DNA of 64,000 nt from Acanthochromis polyacanthus (lineage: Eukaryota; Chordata; Actinopteri; Pomacentridae), in NCBI RefSeq assembly GCF_021347895.1, contig NC_067127.1, positions 15,100,984-15,164,983 of the forward strand, in the 5' to 3' direction. The notes beneath the pieces were generated by a model that was not told the DNA's origin, ran no database searches, and saw only the letters and a program-made list of their open reading frames with translations. Shown piece by piece: positions 32,930 to 45,899 of this stretch (its first letter is position 1; every line of letters starts with the position of its first letter). The position numbers and the translations under genes were made by a program.

Positions 32930-35340
32930 AGTGATTCCCAATCTGAAAAAATAGATGATGTATAGTATAAAAGCAAAATCATCTAACACCTCATTACATT
33001 TATGAAACCAAGGTTTTGCAGTTTATGTACATTTCTGATAAAAGTGCAGCCAAATTTAAGAAGAAGCAGTGCAAGGAAAGGGCCTGAAGCAAATCCCCCT
33101 AAAACATTTTTCTATGAGAAGCTCTTCTTTTCCATAAAGTATGAGGCAATTTGGACAGCCATAGGCTTTTCAGTAACTGATAAATCAGTCAATTTAATGT
33201 AAAACTCTCTGAAACTCCTTAATGTCCATTTAAAAACCATATTTGAGCTGCTACAAGTGTCACCGGTGCTGTTCAAAAGAACAATGAAAATGGAATTTAC
33301 CTTTGAGATAGTTCTGTGCTAGGACTAATCTCAATAGTGCATCAATATTAGTGTTGGTTTACAGCGATGGGAACCTTCCTGTAGTTCTCGAATATAATTA
33401 AAATTAAAACCATGCTCTTCCTCAAACTGATATGTTTTGTCAACCAGTATGAACTTCTGGGGTGTATACACTTCCACCTTTTGAAAGAAATGAGGCAACT
33501 GCTCATTTAATTGAGCTCTTAGGCATCACGGGGCAGGGCAGCAAAAGTACTTCCTTGTAGCTGATAAGGTGAATAGTTAACAAGTTTCAAGAAGAAACAA
33601 AAGCTGGCATAGTGATTAAAAAAGACACTGTAGATCCTGACACACTTGTATTGATTTTATGACTCAGACAGCGAAAACACAAATCAGGCCAAAGACATAT
33701 TTCACCACAGTGTCACGGGTGAACTCATGATTAACGCCAGTATGTCTGAACATGTGCCAAATGCAGTGTACCGTTATGCCAGAGTACTATGTTGACCTGG
33801 CACGGTGTATTGTTTTATATTTGGCTTAGTGCAGATGTGTATCATATAGGAAATTAACATAAATACAAAAAAATATTCTTCTGTTAAAAATTCATACATT
33901 CATATTAATTCATATTTCAAAAGGAATCTACAGATTTTTTATTTATTTTTACTGAACAATGTTTTTGTGTTTTTATATTACAAAGAACAATGCAAAATGC
34001 CATTTAAGTCACATACTGTACAAAGTGGATCTTTTTCTTCAACATCAGAATCACATCAAATGTAAATATAATGACAAAATGCCACACTTTGGCAAGCAGA
34101 GATATTTACTTTTTGGCAGATTTTTTGCAATTTTGAACATAGCACTTTTCGTAAGTTGAGGCTTTTTCCAAATCTCGTCGGCCCTGTTTTTTTTTTTTAA
34201 CAACCGTGCAACAAAACCTTAGTCATCATTTAAGCTAAAGTGGAATTATACGGAATATTCACATGTTTATGTTCTTTGTAAAATGTTTCTTGCACAGGTC
34301 ATATCTTTATTACAATTCTTGAAGACACACCTTTAGTAGATCTGAATAAAAATGCTATCGATTAAAAGCTGATATTTGACTTTACACATTTCTGAAATAC
34401 TGACATTTATCAGTTGTGCTCTAAAATATTGTCAGTGCAGCCTTTCGGGGACCTCATTAAAATGTGTCCTTAACCTTCTGTTTATGGAAATCATGCTGTG
34501 TTGACTGTACAGTACGTTAACCCTATGTAACATGTGTTCCCTTTGTTTTACAGGTTCCACTGCTCATATCCAGGAGATTTGCCGTGTGATGCTTCCCCTT
34601 TTGACCCTTTTTCAAAGCTGTCGGCCTGCATTTGGATGTAATGACATATGTTGTAATAAAATACTTTTCCTGTCCTATTTGCAGGCTAGTTTTTACATTG
34701 GACTCTGCATCATGTAGTCATGCGACGGCAATTTCACTTCCTGTTTTCATTCCAGTTTTAGACTTGTTCACAGCCCTCTGACAAAACTTGGTTAATAGCT
34801 TACTATTGAGCTGTGACTTACCGTATTTGCTAAACTTTTATGATATGTCCTCATGAGATCAAATTAAACAACCTTGCATGACTTTAATATTTGAGGTTAC
34901 CACGTTGTTTTTCCTTTCTTATGCTTGACGAGCTTCATTAGTTGTCTAAATCCAGGCTTGAGATGACTCAACACAACAAAAATGCCATCAATAGGATTTG
35001 TATTGTGTAAGTTAACCTTTGATTAGTCAGGCTCAATCCCAGCATATTAGGGACGGGTTTAGTTTTTAGAAACTGCAATTTAATCTTAGCCTTTTTGATT
35101 TGTGTAGAAAGTACATTTTATATTAGAAATGATCAATTGTACAGCTTAGGGTTTAGAGGTGAAAAATAAAGCTGAATATAAATCATTTTACACATTTATT
35201 TCAGATATTACAAAACAATGTAGTTTTACTTTAACTCTCACCTGTTACCAGACCTGGTAATCATATGTGTTTGAATGATAAATCGGCTTTCAAATGTTCT
35301 GACTTTATCTCAATCTTTTATACTGAGTGATCACATCGGC
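32930..35340. other. MRPS6-PSAP intergenic region
   Basis: AT-rich, about 2.4 kb. No exon, RNA gene or element with clear ends was recognised; the short ORFs have no family features. Confidence 0.5.
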
Positions 35341-35350
35341 CGAGGGAGCA

Positions 35351-35376
35351 GTCACATGTCTGAGCAGTCAGCTGAC
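35351..35376 (+). promoter_or_regulatory. Paired E-boxes upstream of PSAP (CLEAR-like)
   Basis: GTCACATGTC (35351-35360) and the palindrome GTCAGCTGAC (35367-35376) lie 120-146 bp before the PSAP start codon. Both resemble the TFEB/TFE3 CLEAR consensus GTCACGTGAC, which is known to drive lysosomal genes including PSAP in mammals, but neither has the preferred CACGTG centre. The palindrome is repeated near the SLC29A3 start. Confidence 0.4.
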
Positions 35377-35496
35377 AGTGAGACATCATAAAGGCACAAA
35401 CACGCCTCAGTCTGCATTGCAGTGCTCTCAGTTCTCCAGTCAGGCCGCTTCATCCGCCGACGAACCAAAACAGACGAGCCGCAAACCAGCGGAGTC

Positions 35497-38400
35497 ATGC
35501 TGCTCCTAGCCCTGCTTTTCGTGTCCTCAGGTAACAACAACGTGCCGTGAAGTTTATAAATGCTGCTTTGTACATTAAAAGCGACATGATTCGGACAGTT
35601 GTCAGCCCACAAAGAATGCTGTTTGGTTGTGTAACTAAGTGCGTTTCAACATCAAGACGCGGAAACGTTTCAAGTAGCGTTAGCTTTTCTAAACAAGTTA
35701 ATTTTTAGCAGCGAACGCCGCCGTATTTTAACTATTATTTTATATAAAACATAAACCAGGTTCTTGTGTTCATTCAATTATTTAGCTAAATATGTGATAA
35801 ATGTGTAAATATTCAGCGTAAGGTGACACTTCGACCGTGTGCCTTTTGAGGTTTGAAGGCGTTATTGTTGGCCCACTAGCCTCGGTTTGTGATGGCTGTG
35901 CTAACGTTAGCCTGCTAGCTAGTGCAAGTTGGCTAATTTGGCTAACTCATTGCTACTCATAGATAAGCCCTTGTTATTCTATCTGTCCAGAAACAGCACC
36001 GTGGTCTAAGTTATCTGAACAGAGAGTTAGCCTACATGTTGGAGGTAATTTGTGTTGTGTTTTCATATCGGTATCAGTTGGCGTTTATACATTAGACATG
36101 TCTTTCCACCCTTCGGGCTTTGAGCAGGTTATGTACAGTACGGCTTGTTTTGTTGACCTCTGCTTTGGTTCTTGGAGGAACTGTAGATGTGACCTGCTAA
36201 TCCAAAAGCTTTCATTTCAGCCTTTCACTTAAATGCTGGTGCTTTTGAAAGCTTTGTTTCGGTTTTTGTTCCGAAGTAGTTTTTTTTGTAATGATACCTG
36301 CATTTGTCTTCATGTTCACCTTTGATATTTCTAGCTCTACAGCCCTGTTTTATGGTTGTGTTTGAACAAAAATGGGTCACTGATATGACCAAGTTATCTC
36401 TGCACTGAAGTCATGCATAACTCAAACAACTAGACTGTTTATACCGTTACATATTGCTTACTTGGTCTTGTGACAGTTGGACTATAGATCTGGAATGAAT
36501 GTTTTTTTTTTGTTAATTTACCTCTTATCAGGGGGAAAGCTATATTTTAGAGCACATACTTGCAATATCATTACCTTAAAATCATCACATTTATACTTTG
36601 TGTACTCAGTCCTTATCTTCAGTTCGACTTTTGGTCAAAAATGTTTGATACAATGCAAAACATTCTTTGCACATTGTTGAATGTTTTGCTACAGACATTC
36701 CTCAGTGGTCTTTGTCTAAAGTTTAGAGCTCAGTCTTATTGTTTACTGTGCGTTCTTGTAATCTTTGGCTACTAAGTTGAATGAATGTGTAGCTGCTATA
36801 TTGAAACTGTTTAATCTTGTTAAGGTGACTTGCTGTTCTTGAACAAAGCAATGTGAATCCTCTTTAAAGTCTTTAATGCTTTTCTGTGTCATGTGATGTT
36901 GATCACTCGCATAATGATTAGATTTCTGTTTCCGAATCACAAACATAGGAAATGAATCAAATGTAGGTTTCCAGATGTGACCACCATTTTTGCTGACTTC
37001 TTGTAAAAGTGGATTTTTTTTTGTCTAATTGTTTTATTTTTGTGCTGTGAATGATTATATAGAGCCCCTAAAAATATACAACATGTAGTTTCTGCTGCTG
37101 TATATTCCCTTTTTAAGCTGTAAACGGGTTGAGTCAGCCATACAGCCATGTGCAGAGATGTCCTCATTGGAACAAACGCTCTACAAGAGATCAGCTTGTT
37201 ATTTTGTCTGACTGCTCATGTGACTCAAGTGTAGGGTGGGAGTGCCCCGCCTGCTCTGTGGTGGGTGATTGAAAGTTTGTCTGTACAGCCTGGCCTGCAT
37301 TGTCTATTCTTGACCACAGTCACTCAAAGTCCACTCACTGACCTCGGGTTGCTCTTGCATCCTGATTAGTTCATATCCTGAGTGGGTAACTTTGTTTGTT
37401 TTTTTTAGGTTTGCTTTTATTCACTCTAGGACAACATCTTCATCTTAACAGCATTTTATCACAAGTCCAAATGTAGTTTTTGTTCTTAAATGTGGACCAT
37501 TTTTCTTAACCGTAATTTGATATCTTTATATGAAAAACAGGAAGTGCTGCTCCAGACAATTAGGTGCTTTCCCACATCTCTTTTTCACTTCAGTTTTAAT
37601 GGTGAACTGAATATTTACTGCTTTTTGTGCATTGATCCGAAAGACCACCATTGATACTCACTTCTGTAATTGTGATTCATGTGTGAATAACAAGTTCCCC
37701 TATATGTCTGGGCGTTTTTGACCGGTTTTGACAAGCTCTTTTTTGTTGGTTGGCAGTGGGAAATCATGCCATATTTAGAGGTATATGATAATTCAGATTG
37801 ACAATTTATTTTAATAGGATTTGATGTTTTTACCCGATAGGAATTATAACTTAGAACTTTTTTTTTTTTTAATACCTTTAGAGATTTTCAGTGTCAGAAT
37901 TCAGTGTTTCATGTTGAACAGACTTTAACTCTGAGGTAATGAACCAAGGCTGTGAAAAAACACTTTTTTCGTCAACAAAGTCAATTAGACAAAAAATTCA
38001 GCTTTTTCAAGAAGTCAGCAAAAATAGTGACGAGCTCTAAAACTCAAATGATGGATTTAAAGTTCCTCCTAAACAGAGCTGTTTTTAACATTTAACCTGC
38101 TGAGCAGTATTATAGTCAAAAGCAACTCCTCAGTAACTTCCTCCTTTAATGCTTTAGAAAGTCAGCCTTGAAATTCCCTATCTGGTTATGCCGGTGTCAC
38201 CAGGCAAGTTTAATCAAAGATTTGTTGGACCCAAACTACAGTACTTTTAGGTGAACTAGCTTTACCAGAAAATCAAGATTGGAAAATGTTACTTCCTCTG
38301 AGTGTTATAACTCCAGCCGACATGAACATGTCTGTATGTTTTTAGGTTTTAGATTTTGAAGGTGGGTCCCCACGAAAGGACTTTAAACTGTTTCAAGGAA

Positions 38401-41400
38401 GGCTCAGTAAATGAAAATGGAAAAAAAACACATTAGGTATCAAATGGAAGGTACACTGAGTAGCCCAAAATATGTTATTTGATTAAAGAGAGAGTTCAGA
38501 GACCTGATAGTTTTAAGGATTTTTTGCTTTGTTGTAGTATTTAACCAAAATGCCTTAGAACAGACCTTTTTATGTATTTTGTGTAGCTATTAGTTATATC
38601 AAAAATCAATATTAGGATGTTTTGGTCAAGTTGCTGAGTGCCTATGAAGATCAAATAACATAGTCATGGTTCCATAAGCTTCCAGACATTGAGCATAAGT
38701 AAACTACTACAGGATGAGGGAGTGCCTTTTTCACATCATTTCAGACTTTGAAAAACCCTGTTCAAGATGGATTGAGAGCATGTTAATCTCTAAATATTGC
38801 CATAGTTCCCCTTAAATGAAAAAAAACAAACAAAAAAACAGAATATGTAATATCTGCATATGTCTTATTTTCCACGCAAGCAGTAGTAGCATATTCAGAA
38901 AACTATTATTGCCATTTCATTGCTATCTGAACTGTTTGTAAAGCTTTCTTAAAGGTATGAACTTTGACTTTTGTCTTCTTTGCAGCTGTCGCAACTCCTC
39001 TGCTCGGCACTGAGCAGTGTGCTCGTGGCCCCCCCTACTGGTGTCAGAATGTAAAGACAGCATCCCTGTGTGGAGCTGTGACTCACTGTCAGCAAAATGT
39101 GTGGAACAAGCCTCAGATGGTGAGAAACTATTTTTTTTTGTCTGCAAAAGTGACAAGTGCTTTTCATATACTTTTCTCATTTGTATTTTACAGTACTCTA
39201 AAAATACTTTTCTTTCACATGCCTTTTTTTCTGGCTTCAGAAAACAGTGCCATGTGAATTGTGTAAAGAGATACTGATCGTGGTTGAGCAAGCACTGAAA
39301 GACAATGCAACTGAGGTAAGACGGAAAAAAATCTATGTTGAGCTCATGTTTGATAACCAAATAAGTAAATTGCAAATAGATCAACATTTAAAAACAATGC
39401 TGGAAGACTGATATCTGCATTTTTATTATCACAGGCTGAGGTTCTTGGGTACCTGGAGAAGGCCTGCCAGTTACTTCCTGATCAAGGTTTAACTGCAGAG
39501 TGCAAGGAGATGGTTGATAACTACTTCCCCATCATCATGGGAATCATCAAAGGAGAGTTGGTGAGCATCGTCAGCTAAACCTGTGCAAGTCTTGGATGGT
39601 ATTCAGTTTAAATATAGAAGGGAAACCTGTGGTGGATGTCCAGGGTTGTAACGATTGTCCAAAACCACTTTAAGTTTGGGCTGCTACAAGTTAACCTTTC
39701 AACTGCAGTGTTTGCATTTAAAAACATATCTGATGTCTCAAATATGCTGTAAATGGTTTGCAAAAGATCTTACTAAAGCGAGTTGTAGTTGAGTTTATCA
39801 AAGACTGTTAAGTAAATGGCCCATCTGCCCTTTGCTGGTGTTTTTTTTTTGTTTTTTTTTTTCTTTAAAGGAAACAGAAGTGGCTGTGTGAGCAAAGTGC
39901 AGCCAGCTGAATAAGGGCTATTGATGAGGAAGTGAGCATAGGTCTAAATGGGAACAGAGCAGTCATTGTGTAATACTGAAACTTATGACTAGGATCATTT
40001 GGTGTAGTTGTCTTTGTCTTAACTCTCACCTGCTACAGCAACTTTGGGGACCAAACAAGACAAATCTTTCTTCACAGTGGTTTTTCTAATTGAGTTATTT
40101 CTTAACTCAGTTTGATTGTGCAGGTAATACAGGCTTCAAAACTAGGTTATTTTATGTTATTTACTTCTGATATGTGTAGGATGCTTTTCAAAGTAAGGCA
40201 ATGAATAAAGGGATTTTAAAAATTGGCAATTTGTGTGTTTTTAGGAGGATCCTTCTGTGGTATGCGGCGCTATCGGACTTTGCCAGTCTCAGCAGGCAGC
40301 CTTGGCTAAGGTTCACACCCAGGAGCAGCTCATGTCCAATGAAATACCTCTGGTTGACCTTTCCCAACAAGTGTCACCCTTCCTCCTCAATGTGCCTCAG
40401 CTCCTTTACCCTCAGGAGGGCGTGGAAGAGGAGGCTCCCAAGCAAGACGCTCAAAAGCAGGTATACTGTTTAACCCCTTTCTGCACCCACATAAACTGCA
40501 TTGTGGTTAGTTCATGGTTTTGGATCTGCTAAACGATGCAGACTTTGAGCAGAGACAGTGGAAGTGCATGCCCGTCCATTTATACTACAAATTTAGGGCT
40601 TGCGTTTGTCTAGCGTGTGTCAAATTGCCCCTCGCATGAAGCACAGAAAAGGGGGGCACACTAGCGTTTAACCGACTAGTAAAATACTAACCGTTTAATA
40701 AATGAGTCGACAATTAACCGATTAAACGACTCGTCCGCACATCCCTAGTGTAAACATGTATAAATCATAACTACTTCAAGTGCAGCTCTTTAAATGATGA
40801 ATGATAAAAATGTGGACAACCGCAAATTTTTCTGGACAGCTTCTCCTTGAAAGAGTAATATATTTTGTTTTTAACATGGTTGTCTACACAGGCACTTGTG
40901 GACTTGGGCAGATGACAAAAATAAATTGAACATATATTATTTGGTCTTTGTTCTCCACCTGGTGTTAAGTACTGTCTTCCTTCGGCCATTACTCTTACCT
41001 TTCCTCCCCGTAGGAAAGTGATGTGGTGTGCCAGGATTGCATCAAGTTCCTGACTGATGCTCAAGCAGAAGCCAAGGCTAACTCCTCATTTATTAACTCG
41101 CTTATTGCAAATATTGAGAACCAGTGTGACCTGTTGGGGCCAAGCTTGGCTGATATGGTGAGTGTCCTATAAGTATTGTAAGAAATTCCATCAAATGCAC
41201 ATTTTCTTTGTCAATAAAAAGACAATTCCACCATTAAAACAGTGTACATGAACTTTGTTATACCTTTTTGCAGTGCAAGCAGTACGTTGGCGAGTATGCT
41301 GAACCTCTTATTCTGCAGTTCATGTCCATGGTGAGTCCTTCGGCCCTCACCCATTAAATCCTTTACTGATTTAAACAAAGTTAAGAAACCGTTTTTTAAG

Positions 41401-44400
41401 TTTAAGCCACATTGTGACTTGGCTGGTCATTCTATTCTAATACTCGATGACAAGCTTTATGATCTAGTCATTGAAACTTCTGGTCCTCTGTTAATTTTTA
41501 TGTGCTGGTGGTGCTAAATCCATATTCAATCTTACAACACCACCTAGCCTGCTGACTTAGGTTTTTTCCCAGCTTTAAATCACTTACCTCCTGTTTTAAT
41601 TTTTTCCTCCTGATTTTTTTTTTTCTCGCCTGTGTTCCTACTTTGTTTTTCACCTCTCCATCATTCATTCCATTTCTCTGTTTTATTCCTGCTCTGGGTT
41701 TTGTATGCTGCTCCTCAGGAACAGGTAGGTCACTCTGTGTTCAGCCTGTAGCCTTTTAACCCTTAGATCTCGCTTTATGTGCTGTCCACTTGTAGCGCTA
41801 CACACTGACACTGTGCATGTGAATGTGACATGATTATGAGCGAGACTATTCTACCTGAACGCTGCTTGTTTGGTTAATGACTTGACTTTTAAATAACTGT
41901 TGTAACACTGCGGAAATGGCCACATTACGATTTTCTTTTGTTGCTTCACATCAAAAGAGCATGCAGTCACTTATGGTATGCTTGGATTTTGTGACGTGTG
42001 CTTGAATCAATTCAGTTTCATTTATATAATGCCTCATAAGTTGTCTCAGGGTATTATAAGGGCAAGAACCTAACAATATTATTGAAACCCAACAATTTAT
42101 TTTACATAAGTCAGCTAAGAGATGCACTAGTTTTTAGTGACACTGAACTGGCTGTAGTTTGATTAACACTGGTTGATGTTGGATGCCTCCTGTCAGCAGT
42201 ACAGGAGTCTACATTTTTATCACTGTGTGTGTGTTTGGTACTGGTGGAAATCTGCACTAGGTGTTTTTTTTGTTGTTGTTTTTTTTGGTAGTATACAAAG
42301 TTCTGCATATTGCATGGGTGGCAATGTTATGAAATGGTATGCAGGTGATACACATTTTATGCTAACAGCATGCAATGTGGCATTTTTTTTTTTTTTTTTT
42401 CCAAAAATTTGTGTCTTAAAGTATATATCTTCTGTCTTCAGGATCCTAAGGATTTGTGTGCCCATGCTGGCTTTTGTAACGCTATGAAGAAGTCCATTCC
42501 CATGCTGAAGCTTGTGGCTGCCAAGACTGTGCCTGCTGCCAAAGTTTTACCTGCTGCCAAGCTTTTCCCTGCCACCAAGATGGACTCTGCTAATGAAAAG
42601 TCTACTAAGGTAAGCCATGGATTTTTATTCACTGAACTGAAAAATTGCTAAGAGGTTGTTTTTTTGTTTTTTTTGTAAATTCAGTTCTATAGCAATGTTT
42701 TACATACTCATAAGAGTGTGTCGGTTTGTGTTCCAGCCCATGGTTCGTGTTCGTGATTCCCCAGCATGTGCCATCTGTGAGTTTGTGATGAAGCAGCTTG
42801 AGAGTATGCTGGAGGATCAAGCAACAGAGGTGGGATGTGTTCCACTATACCTGTACGACCATAGAATTAATTTACAAAACTGTTTCTCTAACAGTGTTTG
42901 TGCAGTTAGTTCTGGTGTGAGGCTGACCTGTCTGTCTTGTATCAGGAGGAGGTTATTCAAGCAGTGGAGAAGGTGTGCACACTTCTGCCCTCCACGCTGA
43001 CTGCCCAGTGCAAGGACCTGATTGAGACCTATGGCCAGGCCATCATTGAGCTGCTGGTGCAGCAGGCCGACCCCAAGACTGTCTGCACGGTGCTGGCACT
43101 GTGCAATGATGCCAGCCGTAAATTTGTGGGTAAGTTCTACTGACACCACTCCCTACACTTTGGACTACCCTGTCACACGGGAACCTATTGTGAATATTGG
43201 TAGTAAAATTACAGTCCATAAATGTAGATTTTAGTCTACACAACACAAATGTGCTAGGCTATTTTTTTCTGTAACAGATATTATCCTACATGAGGAACTC
43301 TAATGCCAGACTGCAGCATAATTTCCCACATTTGAACTGCAATCAGAGCTGTTATGCTATGCTATCTGCTCAGAAAATATTCTGTTAGGGCAAAGTTAAG
43401 TGAGGGATTTACATCCAAAGCAAAATGCATATTTGTATATATGGGCAATAACACTGCCAATTCTCTACAGCTGCCCTTGACCAGCCTCGCTTCAAGGCTG
43501 GAGGCTACTGTGACGTGTGTAAAATGGCAGTTAATTACATCGATGGCATTCTGGAGAAGAATGCTACTCAGGCTGAGATTGAGGAGGCAGTGAGGAAAGT
43601 ATGCAGCTTCCTGCCTTCCTCTTACCGGACCGAGGTGAGGAGCTGTATTTTGTTACTTTGTGTAACCTTGTCTATCCTCATGCGACAGCTTAGCATCACC
43701 CCTGTGTGTTTGTCAACAGTGTGACCAGTTGGTTGAACAGTATGAGCCGGTTCTTGTCCAGCTGCTGCTCCAGATGCTCGACCCAGACTTTGTGTGCATG
43801 GTAAGGAGTAAATTATTTATTACCAAATATTAAACAATAATAGTAAGTAGTAGTGTCTGAGCTGGATTCCTTTGTGTGCTGCAGAAAGTGGGAGCCTGTC
43901 CTGAAGCTGTGCGCAGGCTGCTGGGAACAGAACAGTGCAGCTGGGGACCTGCATTCTGGTGCAAGAACATGGAGACAGCAACTCAGTGCAATGTGAGTAC
44001 AGTAAAATTCTTCAAAAAGTTTTGGTAATATGAGTTAGCTTTAACTCTGACTCTTTAGTGACTTGACAGTAAACATCTGTGACAAAGGTTCCATCCATGC
44101 TAATACATTTTAATTTTAAAATGCGTAACTTTTGCATTTATGACTAGAATCCACACTACTACAACATCTTACAACCCCTAGTACAGAGACCCCCTTTTAA
44201 TTTGAAATCTTTGGGGTTGCGTTTCAGTCTGGAACTCTATGGTCTTACTTTTCATCATTGCCATTCTTCTGTAGTATTTTCCACAACTAGCAACCAACCC
44301 CCTGCTTCACCGACACTAAAATTCCCGGTGTATGTGAATGGTTGTGATATTCCTTTTCAGGCGTGTTAGTATGCTTAGAGATTGATTTCAAAGCGAACGT

Positions 44401-44609
44401 GATACTGTATGCTTGTTCAGATGGGTGTTTTAAAGTGAAAATGCATTAGCGTGGATGTGGTTTAATGCCGCTGTATTGCATATCACAACTGATGCTTCCA
44501 AGTGATTGTGTAAACTCCTTTCACTCAGCGGTCCTTCCAGAAGCCTGTCTAACCAGTTGTTTGTGTCTTTCAGGCTGTGGCTCACTGCAAACGCCATGTG
44601 TGGGTATAG
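35497..44609 (+). CDS. psap: PSAP, prosaposin (precursor of saposins A, B, C and D)
   Basis: Secreted/lysosomal precursor cleaved to four sphingolipid activator proteins needed by lysosomal hydrolases. Exons: 35497-35530, 38986-39119, 39241-39315, 39435-39560, 40245-40460, 41014-41157, 41274-41330, 41719-41724, 42442-42609, 42737-42829, 42946-43129, 43471-43634, 43720-43800, 43885-43992, 44574-44609; total 1626 bp, 541 residues plus TAG. Signal peptide [14 protein letters not shown]. An N-terminal SapA-type domain ([20 protein letters not shown]) and a C-terminal one ([20 protein letters not shown]) flank four saposin-B domains, each with six cysteines in C-x-x-C ... C ... C ... C-x5-C order. 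Sequons: NAT in saposin A, NSS in B, NAT in D; none at the usual place in C. The start has signal-peptide chemistry and no better upstream ATG. Confidence 0.97.
40663..40746. mobile_element. Truncated second copy of the 28071-29261 hAT-type element
   Basis: The 84 bp match the last 90 bp of the element in NOLC1 intron 6: GTTTAACCGACTAGTAAAAT, then GTTTAATAAATGAGT and the terminal CACATCCCTA. No matching left end precedes it. It lies in PSAP intron 5. Confidence 0.75.
41719..41724 (+). CDS. psap: PSAP 6-nt microexon (Glu-Gln) in saposin B
   Basis: GAACAG stands between a good acceptor (TGCTCCTCAG) and donor (GTAGGTCA), in phase 0. It sits exactly where human PSAP has its alternatively spliced microexon 8, which inserts Gln-Asp-Gln or Asp-Gln into saposin B. 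Inclusion gives FMSM-EQ-DPKDLC; skipping gives FMSM-DPKDLC, both in frame. Confidence 0.8.
44092..44457. repeat. MITE with about 29-bp terminal inverted repeats in PSAP intron 14
   Basis: The left end CATCCATGCTAATACATTTT and the complement of the right end CATCCACGCTAATGCATTTT differ at two positions, and the similarity continues to TTTAAA. The element is about 366 bp and non-coding. It makes up most of the intron between the last two PSAP exons. Confidence 0.7.
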
Positions 44610-45355
44610 AGGAAGACGAGCGCACACTGACCTGGAGGGAATTAAAAGAAAATTACTGTAGTGCTGCTTTCCACTTCTAATTTTTGTCTTGTTTGCTCTT
44701 TAACAGACATACACAACTGCAATTTATGTTTAAATTAACTTTGATATTTTGAATGATGCCATGGTGGAAAGGGATTGGACCTTTGTTTTTTCCGGTGGGG
44801 TGGGGAGTGTGTGTTAGTGTTGGCAGGGGAGGAATGATTACATGTATATTGGCCTGCATTTCAGCCTGTTACTGCTTGACAGAGCAGAAGTCACAAAGCT
44901 GCATTATTGGGCTTTGCAGATTTGCATCATAAGAGCTGTACTTACCTGTGTCGCTTGCTGGTTTGATGTAAGTATGAACGCAAATTTTAGTTTCACAGTT
45001 TGAATAACGTAGACTAAGCATCAGATTTTTGTTATTCCAATGATTCTTCAACCTCCTCCCCAGCTACATTTTCATCTTCACCCTGAAGGCCTGATTGCAG
45101 ATTTAGTGTATTAAAGACTGGCATTACTTTTAGCAGAATGTCTGATCCTTGAACAGATTTATATTTTGTAGACAGACTTGTTGATGTTGTTTTTATGAGC
45201 TGATATGGAGGTAACTAGTTGGACTGTACCTCCCATTGTTTGCACTCTTCCTACTGTTTGTAAATTAGTGTGTTTTTAACACACAAAGCTTCTCAAATTC
45301 AAATTCTGCTTCAAAGCCTGGGCCAACTGTCAGTTGATCTGTAAACTTTTTAACA

Positions 45356-45361
45356 AATAAA
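45356..45361 (+). terminator. PSAP polyadenylation signal
   Basis: AATAAA about 750 bp after the PSAP stop, followed by a GT-rich stretch (CTGTTTGTTTGTATGTTTG) that suits a downstream processing element. Confidence 0.75.
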
Positions 45362-45899
45362 GTGACCCCAATCCACTCCAATTCTGTTTGTTTGTATGTT
45401 TGCATTTCCATCACAGGCTACAGTACATCATATCTTCAAAGAGGCACTTAGTTTAATTGATTTCACAATGTAAAAGCTAAAAGGCAGAGGATGCTCAGAA
45501 AGCAGATGTAAAATTGAACATTTTAAAGTGGCTTGAAGTAATGTAAATGATTCATTTGCAGTTTATCAAGGCTGTTTGAAACTGTTCAAGTGTTCAGAAG
45601 ACACGGAAATCGGCAACATTTCAACAATAACAAAACTGAGTTAACATTTAACACTATGTACCACAACATATCCCAAACTGTCCTACCTAAAATCAAGAAG
45701 GCTTGTACAGCGGGTCTGTTTTACCATACAGACTTACGTTTAGACAATTAAGGAGCAACTTGAATAAATGAATGAGGCATCAACAGCTGCAGGTGCTTCC
45801 ACACTAGTGCTCTGCGTGGTACAAATAACCAATTAACATCCAATCATACTCTGTTGCATTTATAAATCTAATTTCGCGTGTGATTTCAAGACCGGGTTC

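Noticed and set aside
42817..43149. 110-codon - strand ORF over PSAP
   Set aside because: Antisense shadow of PSAP exon 11.
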